From contig NZ_OBEH01000006.1 of assembly GCF_900215465.1 (NCBI RefSeq), forward strand, positions 186,001 to 250,000: a stretch of DNA of 64,000 nucleotides, written 5' to 3'. This stretch comes from Flagellimonas pacifica. Lineage in GTDB: Bacteria > Bacteroidota > Bacteroidia > Flavobacteriales > Flavobacteriaceae. This document shows, one piece after another, positions 43,077 through 52,256 of this stretch (positions are counted from its first letter, which is position 1; each line of letters opens with the position of its first letter). The notes below the pieces were generated by a model. It worked only from the letters and a program-made list of their open reading frames with translations, was not told the origin of the DNA and did no database searches. Position numbers and translations under genes: made by a program.

Positions 43077-44552
43077 ATGAATAGAGTAGTATTTCTATGC
43101 CTATTGCTAATATGTGCATTCTCAACCCAAATGCAAGCACAAAGGAACGGCCGTTTGGATACCGACGGCGACGGTGTAATTGACAAAAGAGATGTTGATG
43201 ACGATAATGACGGAATCTTTGATCGTTACGAGAACCGGGTCAGAAAAATCCCCATGAAGAATTGGGTAAACCGTGTAAACGTTAGTGCTTGGCGCAATGA
43301 TATTTTCTTTCGACGCGGAGATTTGGGGTGGAACAATTCAGTAAACTCCCAACCCTTTACTTCGTTTGGGTTTATAAAGAACTATGCGGTTTCATTCAAT
43401 GCGAAGGTTTCTACAAAGGCCATAGTGGGATTTGGAATCGAAGAAAATGGGATAGGCAGGGATGACGTTGATTACGGATTTTTATTTGATGGAGGCCGAT
43501 TTAGCATCTATGCCAACGGTTCATCTATTTCCAATGAAAAATACTATAGGTTCAACGACAAGTTCAAAATTGTATATGAACGGAATGAGTTGAAGTTCTT
43601 TAAAAATGACAGACTCATCAAAACCATCGAAGTTGGGGAAAATATAGGTTTTTATCTGGATACTTCTTTTAAAGGAGCTTATGGATATTACCGAAAGGCC
43701 ATCTTTTCAAAATTCCAGATTTTTTCCTCTTTTGGCAACCGTGACCTGGATGGTGATGGCATTATCAATAGTAAGGATTTGGACAGCGATGGAGATGGAT
43801 GCAACGATGTGTTGGAGGCTGGTTTCGAAGATCCTGATAATGATGGTATCCTAGGGGAAGGTGTTCCAGTAGTCAATCGATGGGGTAAAGTGATATCCTG
43901 TGATGGGTATTGGGATGTGAACGATGATTATTTGGACCCCACGACCCAACCCTGCGATACAAATATTGAGGGAATCACTATTAATACGAAGAATCTTCCC
44001 AGTTCAGAATTCGAGATAATTTTTGGGGACATAACGATAGATAATTTGATCAGTGGTACTGAGGAAAGCGAAGTGTTTGTTGAGACCGGTCCTGCCAATG
44101 GAGAGGACATCATACTCTTGATAAATGTTTTGGGAACTACAACAAAGGCGCCCCTGAACCTTAGAATAACTAAAAATCAAGAGCAATTTCAAATCGAGGT
44201 ATTCCAAAATGGCGTTTGGCTTTTGTTGAGTGAAGAGTTTTATACTATTAGCGGGGATACCATATCCTTTACGACTGAGGGTTCTGATACTATTTCCCCA
44301 TTTATACTGAATCTGGTGAACGGCGTGGAATACGACCGATTGAACCCCTTGGAATTCAAACTTGTGGAAGTATTGAGTGCGGAAGGGGGCAATCTCGAGA
44401 TTTCCGGACCGGATAATTTTTCGATAAGCATTGCACCGGATATTCCCAATAACAATTTTGTATGGGACGGAACACAAGCACAGCCCGGACTGTACAAGTT
44501 CAAGATACGGATACAAGAGAAAATATTCAACGGACAATTCCTGATACTTTAA
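43077..44552 (+). CDS. Secreted protein with thrombospondin type 3-like calcium repeats
   Basis: A 491-residue protein with a signal peptide (VVFLCLLLICAFSTQMQAQ). Two blocks of Asp-rich calcium-binding repeats flank a beta-sandwich: DTDGDGVIDKRDVDDDNDG at residues ~28-48 and DLDGDGIINSKDLDSDGDG at ~222-245, followed by another DPDNDGILGE. Between them (50-215) is a domain with alternating strands that may be lectin-like. The C-terminal ~200 residues are further beta-domains. The start is ATG; a TTG one codon earlier is also in frame. It is the first gene of the plus-strand operon. Confidence 0.85.
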   Translation: MNRVVFLCLLLICAFSTQMQAQRNGRLDTDGDGVIDKRDVDDDNDGIFDRYENRVRKIPMKNWVNRVNVSAWRNDIFFRRGDLGWNNSVNSQPFTSFGFIKNYAVSFNAKVSTKAIVGFGIEENGIGRDDVDYGFLFDGGRFSIYANGSSISNEKYYRFNDKFKIVYERNELKFFKNDRLIKTIEVGENIGFYLDTSFKGAYGYYRKAIFSKFQIFSSFGNRDLDGDGIINSKDLDSDGDGCNDVLEAGFEDPDNDGILGEGVPVVNRWGKVISCDGYWDVNDDYLDPTTQPCDTNIEGITINTKNLPSSEFEIIFGDITIDNLISGTEESEVFVETGPANGEDIILLINVLGTTTKAPLNLRITKNQEQFQIEVFQNGVWLLLSEEFYTISGDTISFTTEGSDTISPFILNLVNGVEYDRLNPLEFKLVEVLSAEGGNLEISGPDNFSISIAPDIPNNNFVWDGTQAQPGLYKFKIRIQEKIFNGQFLIL

Positions 44553-44555
44553 AAC

Positions 44556-45101
44556 ATGAAAGAAAAGATACTATTTAGCGTGGCCGGAGCTCTGGCCATA
44601 GTAACAATTTGGCTCCTATTTAGCTTCTCAAAAACAGGAGGTAATGTCGTTGTGGTGGACTCACAAAGGGTTCTGGAGGAATATCAAGGCTTTTTGGAAG
44701 CTAAGGACTCTTATGAGGCAAAGGTCAATGATCTGAGCAAAAGTTTTAATGAAAAACGGGGAGTGTTCGAATCCAAGACCAAGGAGTATGAAATTTTGGA
44801 AAGTACGTTATCCAATGCGGAGAGGTCAAAAAAACGAGCCGATCTGGCCGTTATGCAGCAAGAATTGATGAAGCTCGGCACTGCCATAGAAGGTCAAACA
44901 ACCGAGGAGGAGTCCAAGTTGTTGGAAGGCGTGTACAACAAGATCAATGATTTTGTCCAACGTTATGGCAAGAAAAAAGGCTATGCTGCCATACTGGGAG
45001 CCAATGGGCAAGGAAATGTAATGTATGTGGATGGACAAATTGACATAACCCAAGAAGTGATAAACGCATTAAACAAGGAATATGTCGAGGGGGTTCAATA
45101 A
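44556..45101 (+). CDS. OmpH/Skp-like periplasmic chaperone
   Basis: A 181-residue protein with one N-terminal hydrophobic helix (ILFSVAGALAIVTIWLLFSF) as anchor or signal. VVVVDSQRVLEEYQGFLEAKDSYEAKV is the family's first strand and start of the coiled coil; the long charged coiled coil spans ~50-130, and the end (YAAILGANGQGNVMYVDGQIDITQEVINALN) closes the body domain as in OmpH. Skp proteins hold unfolded outer-membrane proteins in the periplasm. A copy inside this operon, away from bamA, suggests a dedicated helper for the large exported proteins downstream. It starts 3 bases after the previous gene. Confidence 0.88.
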   Translation: MKEKILFSVAGALAIVTIWLLFSFSKTGGNVVVVDSQRVLEEYQGFLEAKDSYEAKVNDLSKSFNEKRGVFESKTKEYEILESTLSNAERSKKRADLAVMQQELMKLGTAIEGQTTEEESKLLEGVYNKINDFVQRYGKKKGYAAILGANGQGNVMYVDGQIDITQEVINALNKEYVEGVQ

Positions 45102-45711
45102 AATTCTTATGGTCATGACTATTGCAGCTTTAGCGCTCAGTAGTTGCACCAGGTCAATCGGCTCGGAAACAGCCTTTTTGAAATGGCTTGACAATCCAAA
45201 AAATGGATTGGTAAAAAAGGCATCTGCCAATGGTTTTTCATTCTCCTTAAAATTCCTTCCCTCTGAATATTTGGCCTATACCGAATTGAAAAAGGGAAAT
45301 GACGAAAAGGGCTGGAACGAGTTGTTGCACGATTTTGAAAGTTCGATGTCCGTATTGTTTTCCATAGAGCATGATATGCACGGAATCGATGCCACTAACT
45401 ACGATATCCAGAACATGGCCGCTTATAAGGAGCGCATCAACGAACTGAACTTTGGCCTAAAGCAGCACCTTTTTATCAAGGGTTCGGAAGGGAAAAAAAT
45501 AAGGCCGGTACTCACAACTTTTGAGAATAACTATGAGATAGGAGGTAAAAAAACTTTCTATGTGGTATTTCCGAAAACCGATGAGGAGCAATGGAAAACA
45601 GAATCCCTAGATATTGTTTTTGACGACCCTTTTTTGGATACGGGCATTAGCCATTTTGCGTTCAAAAAACAACATATAGACCAAATACCCACACTTGAAT
45701 TTATAAACTGA
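45082..45711 (+). CDS. Lipoprotein of unknown function
   Basis: A 209-residue protein with a lipoprotein signal (LMVMTIAALALSSCTRS). The mature part is alpha/beta with no recognised domain; the second half is beta-rich (IGGKKTFYVVFPKTD). It overlaps the chaperone gene by 20 bases, which implies tight co-translation, and it is followed after 6 bases by the first RHS-type gene. Confidence 0.78.
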   Translation: MSRGFNKILMVMTIAALALSSCTRSIGSETAFLKWLDNPKNGLVKKASANGFSFSLKFLPSEYLAYTELKKGNDEKGWNELLHDFESSMSVLFSIEHDMHGIDATNYDIQNMAAYKERINELNFGLKQHLFIKGSEGKKIRPVLTTFENNYEIGGKKTFYVVFPKTDEEQWKTESLDIVFDDPFLDTGISHFAFKKQHIDQIPTLEFIN

Positions 45712-45717
45712 TACGAT

Positions 45718-48700
45718 ATGATCTCTATCTGCAGAAAACACATTAAGGCAGCGGCATATGTACTATTGTTCGATATGGCTTTGACCATAGTGGTACCCTC
45801 CACAAATGCGATATATGCTTTGACCTCAGGTCCGACCACACCGGAATTCACAAGCTTTGAGCCAGTGGCGACGACCAACTTGGTGGATCCATTATCTGGG
45901 AATTTCACCTATAATCTTCCAGTGATTCAAGTTCCCGGTCCGGATGGCGGAGGCTATGCCATGTCCCTTTCCTATCACAGTGGTACCTCGCCGGAAGAAG
46001 AGGCCTCTTGGGTAGGCCATGGTTGGACGTTGAACCCAGGTGCTATTAACAGAAATGTAAGGGGATTGCCCGATGAGTACAACGATACTCCCATCGATGT
46101 GTATAACAAGACTCGGCCTAATTGGACTTTAAGTGGATCTGAAAAATTGAATCTTGAGGTTTTTAGTAAATCGCAAAAAGCAGAAGCTGGTTTGAAAGGT
46201 CAAGATCCAGTATCCGGAACAGGTTTAGGGGCAGTCAACCTTAGCAAGTTTGTCCGGTTTAATAATTATCAAGGGGTAGCAAAAACTTCATCAATAGGGC
46301 TTTCCAATGGCTATGGCAGTCTTTCAATGAACCGTTCCGTTACAGGAATTACTTTTAGTGCAACGGTAAATCCATTGGCGATATTTAGAGAACCAGCAGA
46401 AATAAAAGAAAAAGGGTTAAAAACAAATAAGGATAAAGGCTTTTTTAGATTTAATAAAAACGCTTTAAAGTTTGATAAAAATGCTCAAGCATCAACGCTA
46501 AACACAGGGCAGAATACCATATTGGGGACATTAAGTCCTTTTAGAACCTTTACCGATCAGGGTGTTACGACCTCACTATCCAAATTACGTGGATACAATT
46601 TCAATGTAAGTTTCGGGGCGCAGGTCAATCCCGCAGTGGCCCCCATTGGTATTGAAGGTGGACTAACAGGAACCTTTGGATTGACCGTGACCAAAGAAAA
46701 AGAATCCGTGCCAACTTATGGATATTTAAATACACCTTCCAGTATTGGCAACTATCGGTCCGATTATTTTACGGAAAAAGCACAGTCCTTTGATCGTCGT
46801 GATTATTTTATCGGTATCCCATTTTCGACCCCAGACAACTATATGTTGACCGGAGAAGGGCTTTCCGGTGGTTTCCGACCCTATCGAAAAAGTGTGGGGC
46901 ACTATTTCCCTGAAATGATAGACGGTGACGAGAACAAACGTCGGACCTATGGGATAGGTATTGAAGGGATGTTCGGGACCAATATCGGTGTAGGGGTAAA
47001 TTTGGCCTTTGGCAATACCAAGTCAAAAATCAAGGATTGGGCCAGAGATGGCAATACCAACGCAGGTGGCTTTTCATTCAACGATCCAGCCAATGATAAT
47101 TTATATCGTTTCTACGGCGATATGGGAGGTAAGATGGCGTATGGCAATAATGACTTGGCCAAAGCGGATTTGACCGCTTCACCAAATTTTCCCGGCATCA
47201 CAACGGTATTTCCAACCTTAACATCGGAACAGATTACAGATTTGGATGAAACCCAAGCAAAACATGCTTCCTATATCGAAAAGGAGAGTTCTGGTTTCAG
47301 TATCCATAACGAGGCGGGCTTGAAATATACCTATGATGTGGATATGAAAGTCAAAAATACGGCCAACCTCTCCATAGATGTAAATGACAATGACAATATT
47401 GAAGAGAACTATCTCACATTCAAGCAATTGTTTTTGGATAACAATTTTGATGTGGACCAGTGCCTTCACAATGTGGTCGTGGGCGATGTTAAAAAAGAAG
47501 GCTATGCCGCTACCTCGCTTCTGACCAGTATAACCACTTCAGATTATATTGATTTGGGAGCCTCTGGGCCTGATGAAGGGGATTTTGGGGGATGGACCAA
47601 GTTCGAATATCACAAAAAGTATGGAGATGCAAATGACGAGGGTAATTCAAACTGGTACCGTTGGAGAATTCCCTACAATGGATTGTTCTATTCAAAAAAT
47701 TCAATTTCGGATATTAAGGATGATACGGGTTTTGTGACCACTGGTGAAAAGGAAATCTATTTCTTGAAAAAGGTGGAGACCAAGACCCATGTGGCTTATT
47801 TTGTTACGAACAAATCTACCCCAGACCGTTTTGGTGTGGACGGATCAAATGATCAGGCCCGTTTTTTACAGGGTACCGGTGCGGATCGGTTTGATGGGTT
47901 GGCTGCTTCCGTTCTTACCACTGAAGATCCATCGGCCAATAGTGCAAGTGCCAAGAACACGGTGGATCAATTGGAATATCTTGAAAAAGTGGTGCTGTTT
48001 GCCAAGGATAGACCAGAAATCCCTTTGCAGACGACAAACTTCAAGTATGATTATTCTTTGGTGGGAAACCTTCCGAATAATACCAATGGCAATTTTCCCA
48101 ACAGCTCGACAGCCGGGAATAGTGGCAAGCTGACCTTAAGAAAAGTATGGTCTGAGTTCGAAGGCGTCGTGGGAGCCCGTATCAGTTCGTATAAATTTGA
48201 TTACCGTTACAAGGACAGAGCGGATTATCCCGATTATCTGGTTTCGGAACGACCAGAACTGGCCAGTTTATTTTCATTGAGTGATCGTTATTCGGTCAAT
48301 GCGCAAAACCCGGATTATGGCCCACATTTACTCGATGCCTGGGGTGCCAACCAATACAATGGTAGGGAAAGGCATTTGAACTTGATCAAATGGCCCTATC
48401 AAGGTGAAATCCCGGATAATGCTTTTGATCCGGCTGCATGGCAGTTGAAACAGGTGACCCTGCCATCGGGAGGACAAATTTTGGTGGAATACGAGAGCAA
48501 GGATTATTCCTATGTACAGGACCGCAATGTGATGGCCTTGGTGAAACTTTCGGATACCAATGACAATTATGATGCTCCGACCTATACCCTTGATTTGACG
48601 GACATAGGGTATGATCCTGTGGAAGATGCCGATAAGATTCAAGACCTCCATCAATATTTAAGAACATACTTTTTGGAAGAATATGATGATACGGCGATAC

Positions 48701-51534
48701 CGGTAAATGGAGGGTTGGCCAATATATTGGGCAAGGATTTGGGCAATCTCAAAGTGGACAAGCGGATATACTTCAAATTATTGTACGCACTTGAGGGAAC
48801 TTTTGCTGGTATTGAAAATTGCAAATCAGAATATGTTACCGGTTATGCCAAAGTGTTGGATGTACAGTATGATTCTGGCAATAACCAGATAGCCATCCAA
48901 TTGGACGGTTCCAATGACGGGAAAAACTTGGTGGGGGTTGGTCTTTTTGACGACCCTGTGGAAGATCAAGGGTATCGTCTGACGCCCAGACAGGCTTGTT
49001 ATGATTACTATACCACACAGCGATGGGGGAAATTCACTGCTGGCTGTGAATCAAATATAGAGCGAAGATATGAACGGCGTATCAATGAATTGGTGGGTTG
49101 TGAAGGCCCATTGGTCAATAATATTGGAGAAGCTGTTGCCATTGCGGAGTTTACCGTTGCAGGTATCGGAGTCGTTTCTGGGCTATCGGTGAATTCTAGA
49201 TATCCTGAGAAATCGGAGGTATGTATGGCGCTCAACCCGGAACTGTCCTATTTGAAAATACCCATTAACAAAGCCAAACGTGGCGATGGCATCCGTGTCA
49301 AAAGGGTTCTGATGTTCGATAAGGGAATTGAGGATGGGGATGCCGCCATCTATGGTCAAGAGTACACCTATGAATTGGAAGATGGCCGTAGCAGTGGTGT
49401 TGCCACCAACGAACCCAATGAGATGCGTGAGGAAAATGCCCTTGTTGGCTTTTTGCCCAAGGACGATCAATCCTGGTTGAACCGCTTGATTTCTGGGAAG
49501 GACATGGAACAATCGGAAGGGCCCATAGGGGAATCCCTACTTCCTTCCCCTTCTGTAAAGCATGCTCGAGTAGTGGTCGAAAATATCCATAAAGGGAGGA
49601 CAGGGTCTGGTTATACGGTCTATGAATTCTTTACCTGCAGGGATTATCCCTTTGACAAACTATATGATTATTCCCAAAATGGTAATGGGGCTGCCGATCA
49701 ATTTGATATAGGGGCCGCACAACCAGCTAGAGGGGTTGACTATTCCGTGCTTCAGGACAATAGTTACGATGATAAACTTCGTATTCCAACACCTAACTTT
49801 AGTTATAGTGTTGATAAGGCATGGGCCTCCCAGGGATTTCGATTCATTATGAATTCCATGGATGGAAAGCCCAAATCGGTACGGACCTATGGCGGGGATT
49901 ATACCATGGGGAATACCAGCTATATTTCCTCAGGACAGGATTTTTACTACTACGAACCTGGAGAGAAGGTTCCCATGATGCAGGGGGATGGCACCTATTA
50001 TTGGGATACCCCGGGAAAGGAAATGGATATTACCATGGAGAAATTCCAGTTACAGAACCAAAACTTGGATTTCAATTTTGAAATCGATGTCAGTGTTGGT
50101 CTGGTATTTCCACCGCCCATATTTGTGTCCGGATGGTTACAGTTCAGTTTTAGTGAACAAAAACTGAGCAAATATGCCATATCCAAGGTCATCAAATATC
50201 CCGCAATCCAAAAAAAGGTGGTTTCCTATAGTGACAATATTGCGTCCGAAACAGAACATCTGGCTTTCGATAATGCTACGGGAAGACCTTTGTTGACCAG
50301 GACCTTTGATGCGTATCACAACATCCCTCTGGCGGGAACGACGGATGTGCATGATGGATCGATCTACAGTTTGAACCTTCCTGCGCATTGGAACTATGCG
50401 CAGATGGGTAGAAAATCCGAAAATTCCAATTATACCAACCAATTGTTGGCAAGTTCAGGACAGGTAGTGACCTATGGTTCGGGGGCCAACCCATTGAACC
50501 CCACGAATGGGGATGTAGGTACTTGGGACATCAAGACCGATAGGGTCATCTCGTCCGGAGCCAACACATTCAATACGTTGGCTGGAATCACTACTTGGAT
50601 GGATGGCAACATCAATGCCATTTATAATTCTGCCGGGGCGACCCCTGAATTGGAAAGGATATGGCGTCTGCACCAGAGTTATGTGTACAAGGGCGAGACC
50701 AAAAAATCCTCCAATAGGGATACCCAGTTGGGTAAGATATATGAAGGTGGAGTACTTGAGGACTATACTCTTTTTGACTATACCACAGGGGCCAATCAAG
50801 ACGAACGCTGGGTAAAACTGAGCGAGGTCACCAAATATTCGCCAAATGGCAATGCTTTGGAAGAACAAGATGTCCTAGGGGTTTACAGTGCATCAAAATT
50901 TGGATATGATTTTACACAACCCATAATGATCGGGCAAAATGCACGATATGATGAAATTTATTTTGAGCACTTTGAGGACGAGCAAGGGAGCAGTATTCCC
51001 AATATAGCCCAAGGTGTGGCCCATTCAGGCAGGTATTCCCAAGAAATTACATCTGGTGCCTCCATTGTTTCCAATGTGATTGCACAGGATTTGTTGAGCA
51101 CCACAGGTGGATGGCTCAAGTTTTGGACGAGGTCCCAAGATGTATTGGACAGCCCGATTATTACCGTACTTGGAACAGATTACAGTCCAGAATTGGTAGC
51201 CAAGACAGGGGAGTGGACACTTTATAGGGTCTTTATCGATGCAGCATCACTGCCTCTTGGGCAACAAGTGAACATGATATTGAGCTTTGGCAACCCTATT
51301 GCCCATATCGATGATATCAAATTCAATCCAAAAGAATCACAAACGACCTGTTTTGTTTATGATGTGAAGTCTTTGCGGTTGATTACCCTTTTCGATGACC
51401 AGCATTTTGGTCTGTATTATCAATACAACAATGAAGGCCAGTTGGTAAGAAAACTCATTGAAACGGAAAGAGGATTGAAAACCATTACAGAAACCCAATA
51501 CAATACACCCCGTGAAAACCGCAATAATCTTTAG
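45718..51534 (+). CDS. RHS/SpvB-type large secreted protein (1938 residues)
   Basis: A signal peptide (AAAYVLLFDMALTIVVPSTNA) is followed by the SpvB/TcB-like opening DPLSGNFTYNLPVIQVPGPDGGGYAMSLSYHSG and EASWVGHGWTLNPGAINRNVRGLPDEY (residues ~57-120), where metazoan-toxin B subunits and bacterial RHS proteins have their first beta-propeller-like strands. The middle is long and beta-rich with YD-like lines. Residues ~1740-1870 look like a jelly-roll (HFEDEQGSSIPN...SGRYSQEI). It ends with one YD-type repeat (YYQYNNEGQLVRKLIETERGLKTITETQYN). There is no RHS core cleavage motif and no toxin domain at the C-terminus. Confidence 0.85.
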   Translation: MISICRKHIKAAAYVLLFDMALTIVVPSTNAIYALTSGPTTPEFTSFEPVATTNLVDPLSGNFTYNLPVIQVPGPDGGGYAMSLSYHSGTSPEEEASWVGHGWTLNPGAINRNVRGLPDEYNDTPIDVYNKTRPNWTLSGSEKLNLEVFSKSQKAEAGLKGQDPVSGTGLGAVNLSKFVRFNNYQGVAKTSSIGLSNGYGSLSMNRSVTGITFSATVNPLAIFREPAEIKEKGLKTNKDKGFFRFNKNALKFDKNAQASTLNTGQNTILGTLSPFRTFTDQGVTTSLSKLRGYNFNVSFGAQVNPAVAPIGIEGGLTGTFGLTVTKEKESVPTYGYLNTPSSIGNYRSDYFTEKAQSFDRRDYFIGIPFSTPDNYMLTGEGLSGGFRPYRKSVGHYFPEMIDGDENKRRTYGIGIEGMFGTNIGVGVNLAFGNTKSKIKDWARDGNTNAGGFSFNDPANDNLYRFYGDMGGKMAYGNNDLAKADLTASPNFPGITTVFPTLTSEQITDLDETQAKHASYIEKESSGFSIHNEAGLKYTYDVDMKVKNTANLSIDVNDNDNIEENYLTFKQLFLDNNFDVDQCLHNVVVGDVKKEGYAATSLLTSITTSDYIDLGASGPDEGDFGGWTKFEYHKKYGDANDEGNSNWYRWRIPYNGLFYSKNSISDIKDDTGFVTTGEKEIYFLKKVETKTHVAYFVTNKSTPDRFGVDGSNDQARFLQGTGADRFDGLAASVLTTEDPSANSASAKNTVDQLEYLEKVVLFAKDRPEIPLQTTNFKYDYSLVGNLPNNTNGNFPNSSTAGNSGKLTLRKVWSEFEGVVGARISSYKFDYRYKDRADYPDYLVSERPELASLFSLSDRYSVNAQNPDYGPHLLDAWGANQYNGRERHLNLIKWPYQGEIPDNAFDPAAWQLKQVTLPSGGQILVEYESKDYSYVQDRNVMALVKLSDTNDNYDAPTYTLDLTDIGYDPVEDADKIQDLHQYLRTYFLEEYDDTAIPVNGGLANILGKDLGNLKVDKRIYFKLLYALEGTFAGIENCKSEYVTGYAKVLDVQYDSGNNQIAIQLDGSNDGKNLVGVGLFDDPVEDQGYRLTPRQACYDYYTTQRWGKFTAGCESNIERRYERRINELVGCEGPLVNNIGEAVAIAEFTVAGIGVVSGLSVNSRYPEKSEVCMALNPELSYLKIPINKAKRGDGIRVKRVLMFDKGIEDGDAAIYGQEYTYELEDGRSSGVATNEPNEMREENALVGFLPKDDQSWLNRLISGKDMEQSEGPIGESLLPSPSVKHARVVVENIHKGRTGSGYTVYEFFTCRDYPFDKLYDYSQNGNGAADQFDIGAAQPARGVDYSVLQDNSYDDKLRIPTPNFSYSVDKAWASQGFRFIMNSMDGKPKSVRTYGGDYTMGNTSYISSGQDFYYYEPGEKVPMMQGDGTYYWDTPGKEMDITMEKFQLQNQNLDFNFEIDVSVGLVFPPPIFVSGWLQFSFSEQKLSKYAISKVIKYPAIQKKVVSYSDNIASETEHLAFDNATGRPLLTRTFDAYHNIPLAGTTDVHDGSIYSLNLPAHWNYAQMGRKSENSNYTNQLLASSGQVVTYGSGANPLNPTNGDVGTWDIKTDRVISSGANTFNTLAGITTWMDGNINAIYNSAGATPELERIWRLHQSYVYKGETKKSSNRDTQLGKIYEGGVLEDYTLFDYTTGANQDERWVKLSEVTKYSPNGNALEEQDVLGVYSASKFGYDFTQPIMIGQNARYDEIYFEHFEDEQGSSIPNIAQGVAHSGRYSQEITSGASIVSNVIAQDLLSTTGGWLKFWTRSQDVLDSPIITVLGTDYSPELVAKTGEWTLYRVFIDAASLPLGQQVNMILSFGNPIAHIDDIKFNPKESQTTCFVYDVKSLRLITLFDDQHFGLYYQYNNEGQLVRKLIETERGLKTITETQYNTPRENRNNL

Positions 51535-52252
51535 GATACAAATCGTCATTTTAGCATTGTTTCCCATAATGGGATGGAGCCATGGCCCCAGCTGTAATGT
51601 CATGGACTGCAAGGAAAAACTAATGTCCTATTTGAATAGGATGGAATCCATGAGCGCCCCAAAAAATGGGCAGGTTTACCATGTGAGGTACAGCATGGAA
51701 ACTAAGTTCAGCTCGAATAGCGGGGTGGAGTCCAAAACAACGGATACCGAGGTGTTCACAACGGCCAACAAAATAGCTGTCTATGATAGCAACATGAGTG
51801 TCTTTGGGGACGAAAAAGACATCTTTGTGGTACTTCCGGAACATGGAAAAATCTATTGGAACAATTCAGACCCAAGGATTTTCAATGATATCAATACGTA
51901 CAGGAAATTTCTTGAAATACAACGCACTTTATTGGATTCGGCCGAAACTGTTGATTGCGTTCATAAAGACAATGGACTGACATTGATAACCGTGATTCCG
52001 AACGCAGATTTTGCCAAACGGACAAAGTTGGTGCAACAAAAGATCACATATGATCCAAAAAAGGATAAGATCGTCAGTGTTGAGAACGGCTACAATGGCC
52101 AAAGCAAGATCAAAAAGCAGCGGATTACCTATGAAAAAATGGACTTTGACAGTCCAAAAGAAATTATTTCCCCGGTTGCGGCCCTGTTCAAAGGACACCA
52201 GCTAAAACCTGCCTATAAAGGATTTGAAATCATCGATAACAGAAAAAATTGA
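51512..52252 (+). CDS. Small secreted protein between the two RHS-type genes
   Basis: A 246-residue protein with a signal peptide (IQIVILALFPIMGWSHG), starting with GTG inside the end of the upstream RHS-type gene (23-base overlap). Residues ~40-245 form an alpha/beta pattern reminiscent of LolA-like lipoprotein carriers (strands such as QVYHVRYSMETKFSS and KIVSVENGYNGQSKIKKQRITYEKMDF), but the match is by feel only. Two Cys lie near the mature N-terminus (CNVMDC) and one near residue 150. Confidence 0.72.
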   Translation: MKTAIIFRIQIVILALFPIMGWSHGPSCNVMDCKEKLMSYLNRMESMSAPKNGQVYHVRYSMETKFSSNSGVESKTTDTEVFTTANKIAVYDSNMSVFGDEKDIFVVLPEHGKIYWNNSDPRIFNDINTYRKFLEIQRTLLDSAETVDCVHKDNGLTLITVIPNADFAKRTKLVQQKITYDPKKDKIVSVENGYNGQSKIKKQRITYEKMDFDSPKEIISPVAALFKGHQLKPAYKGFEIIDNRKN

Positions 52253-52256
52253 CACT

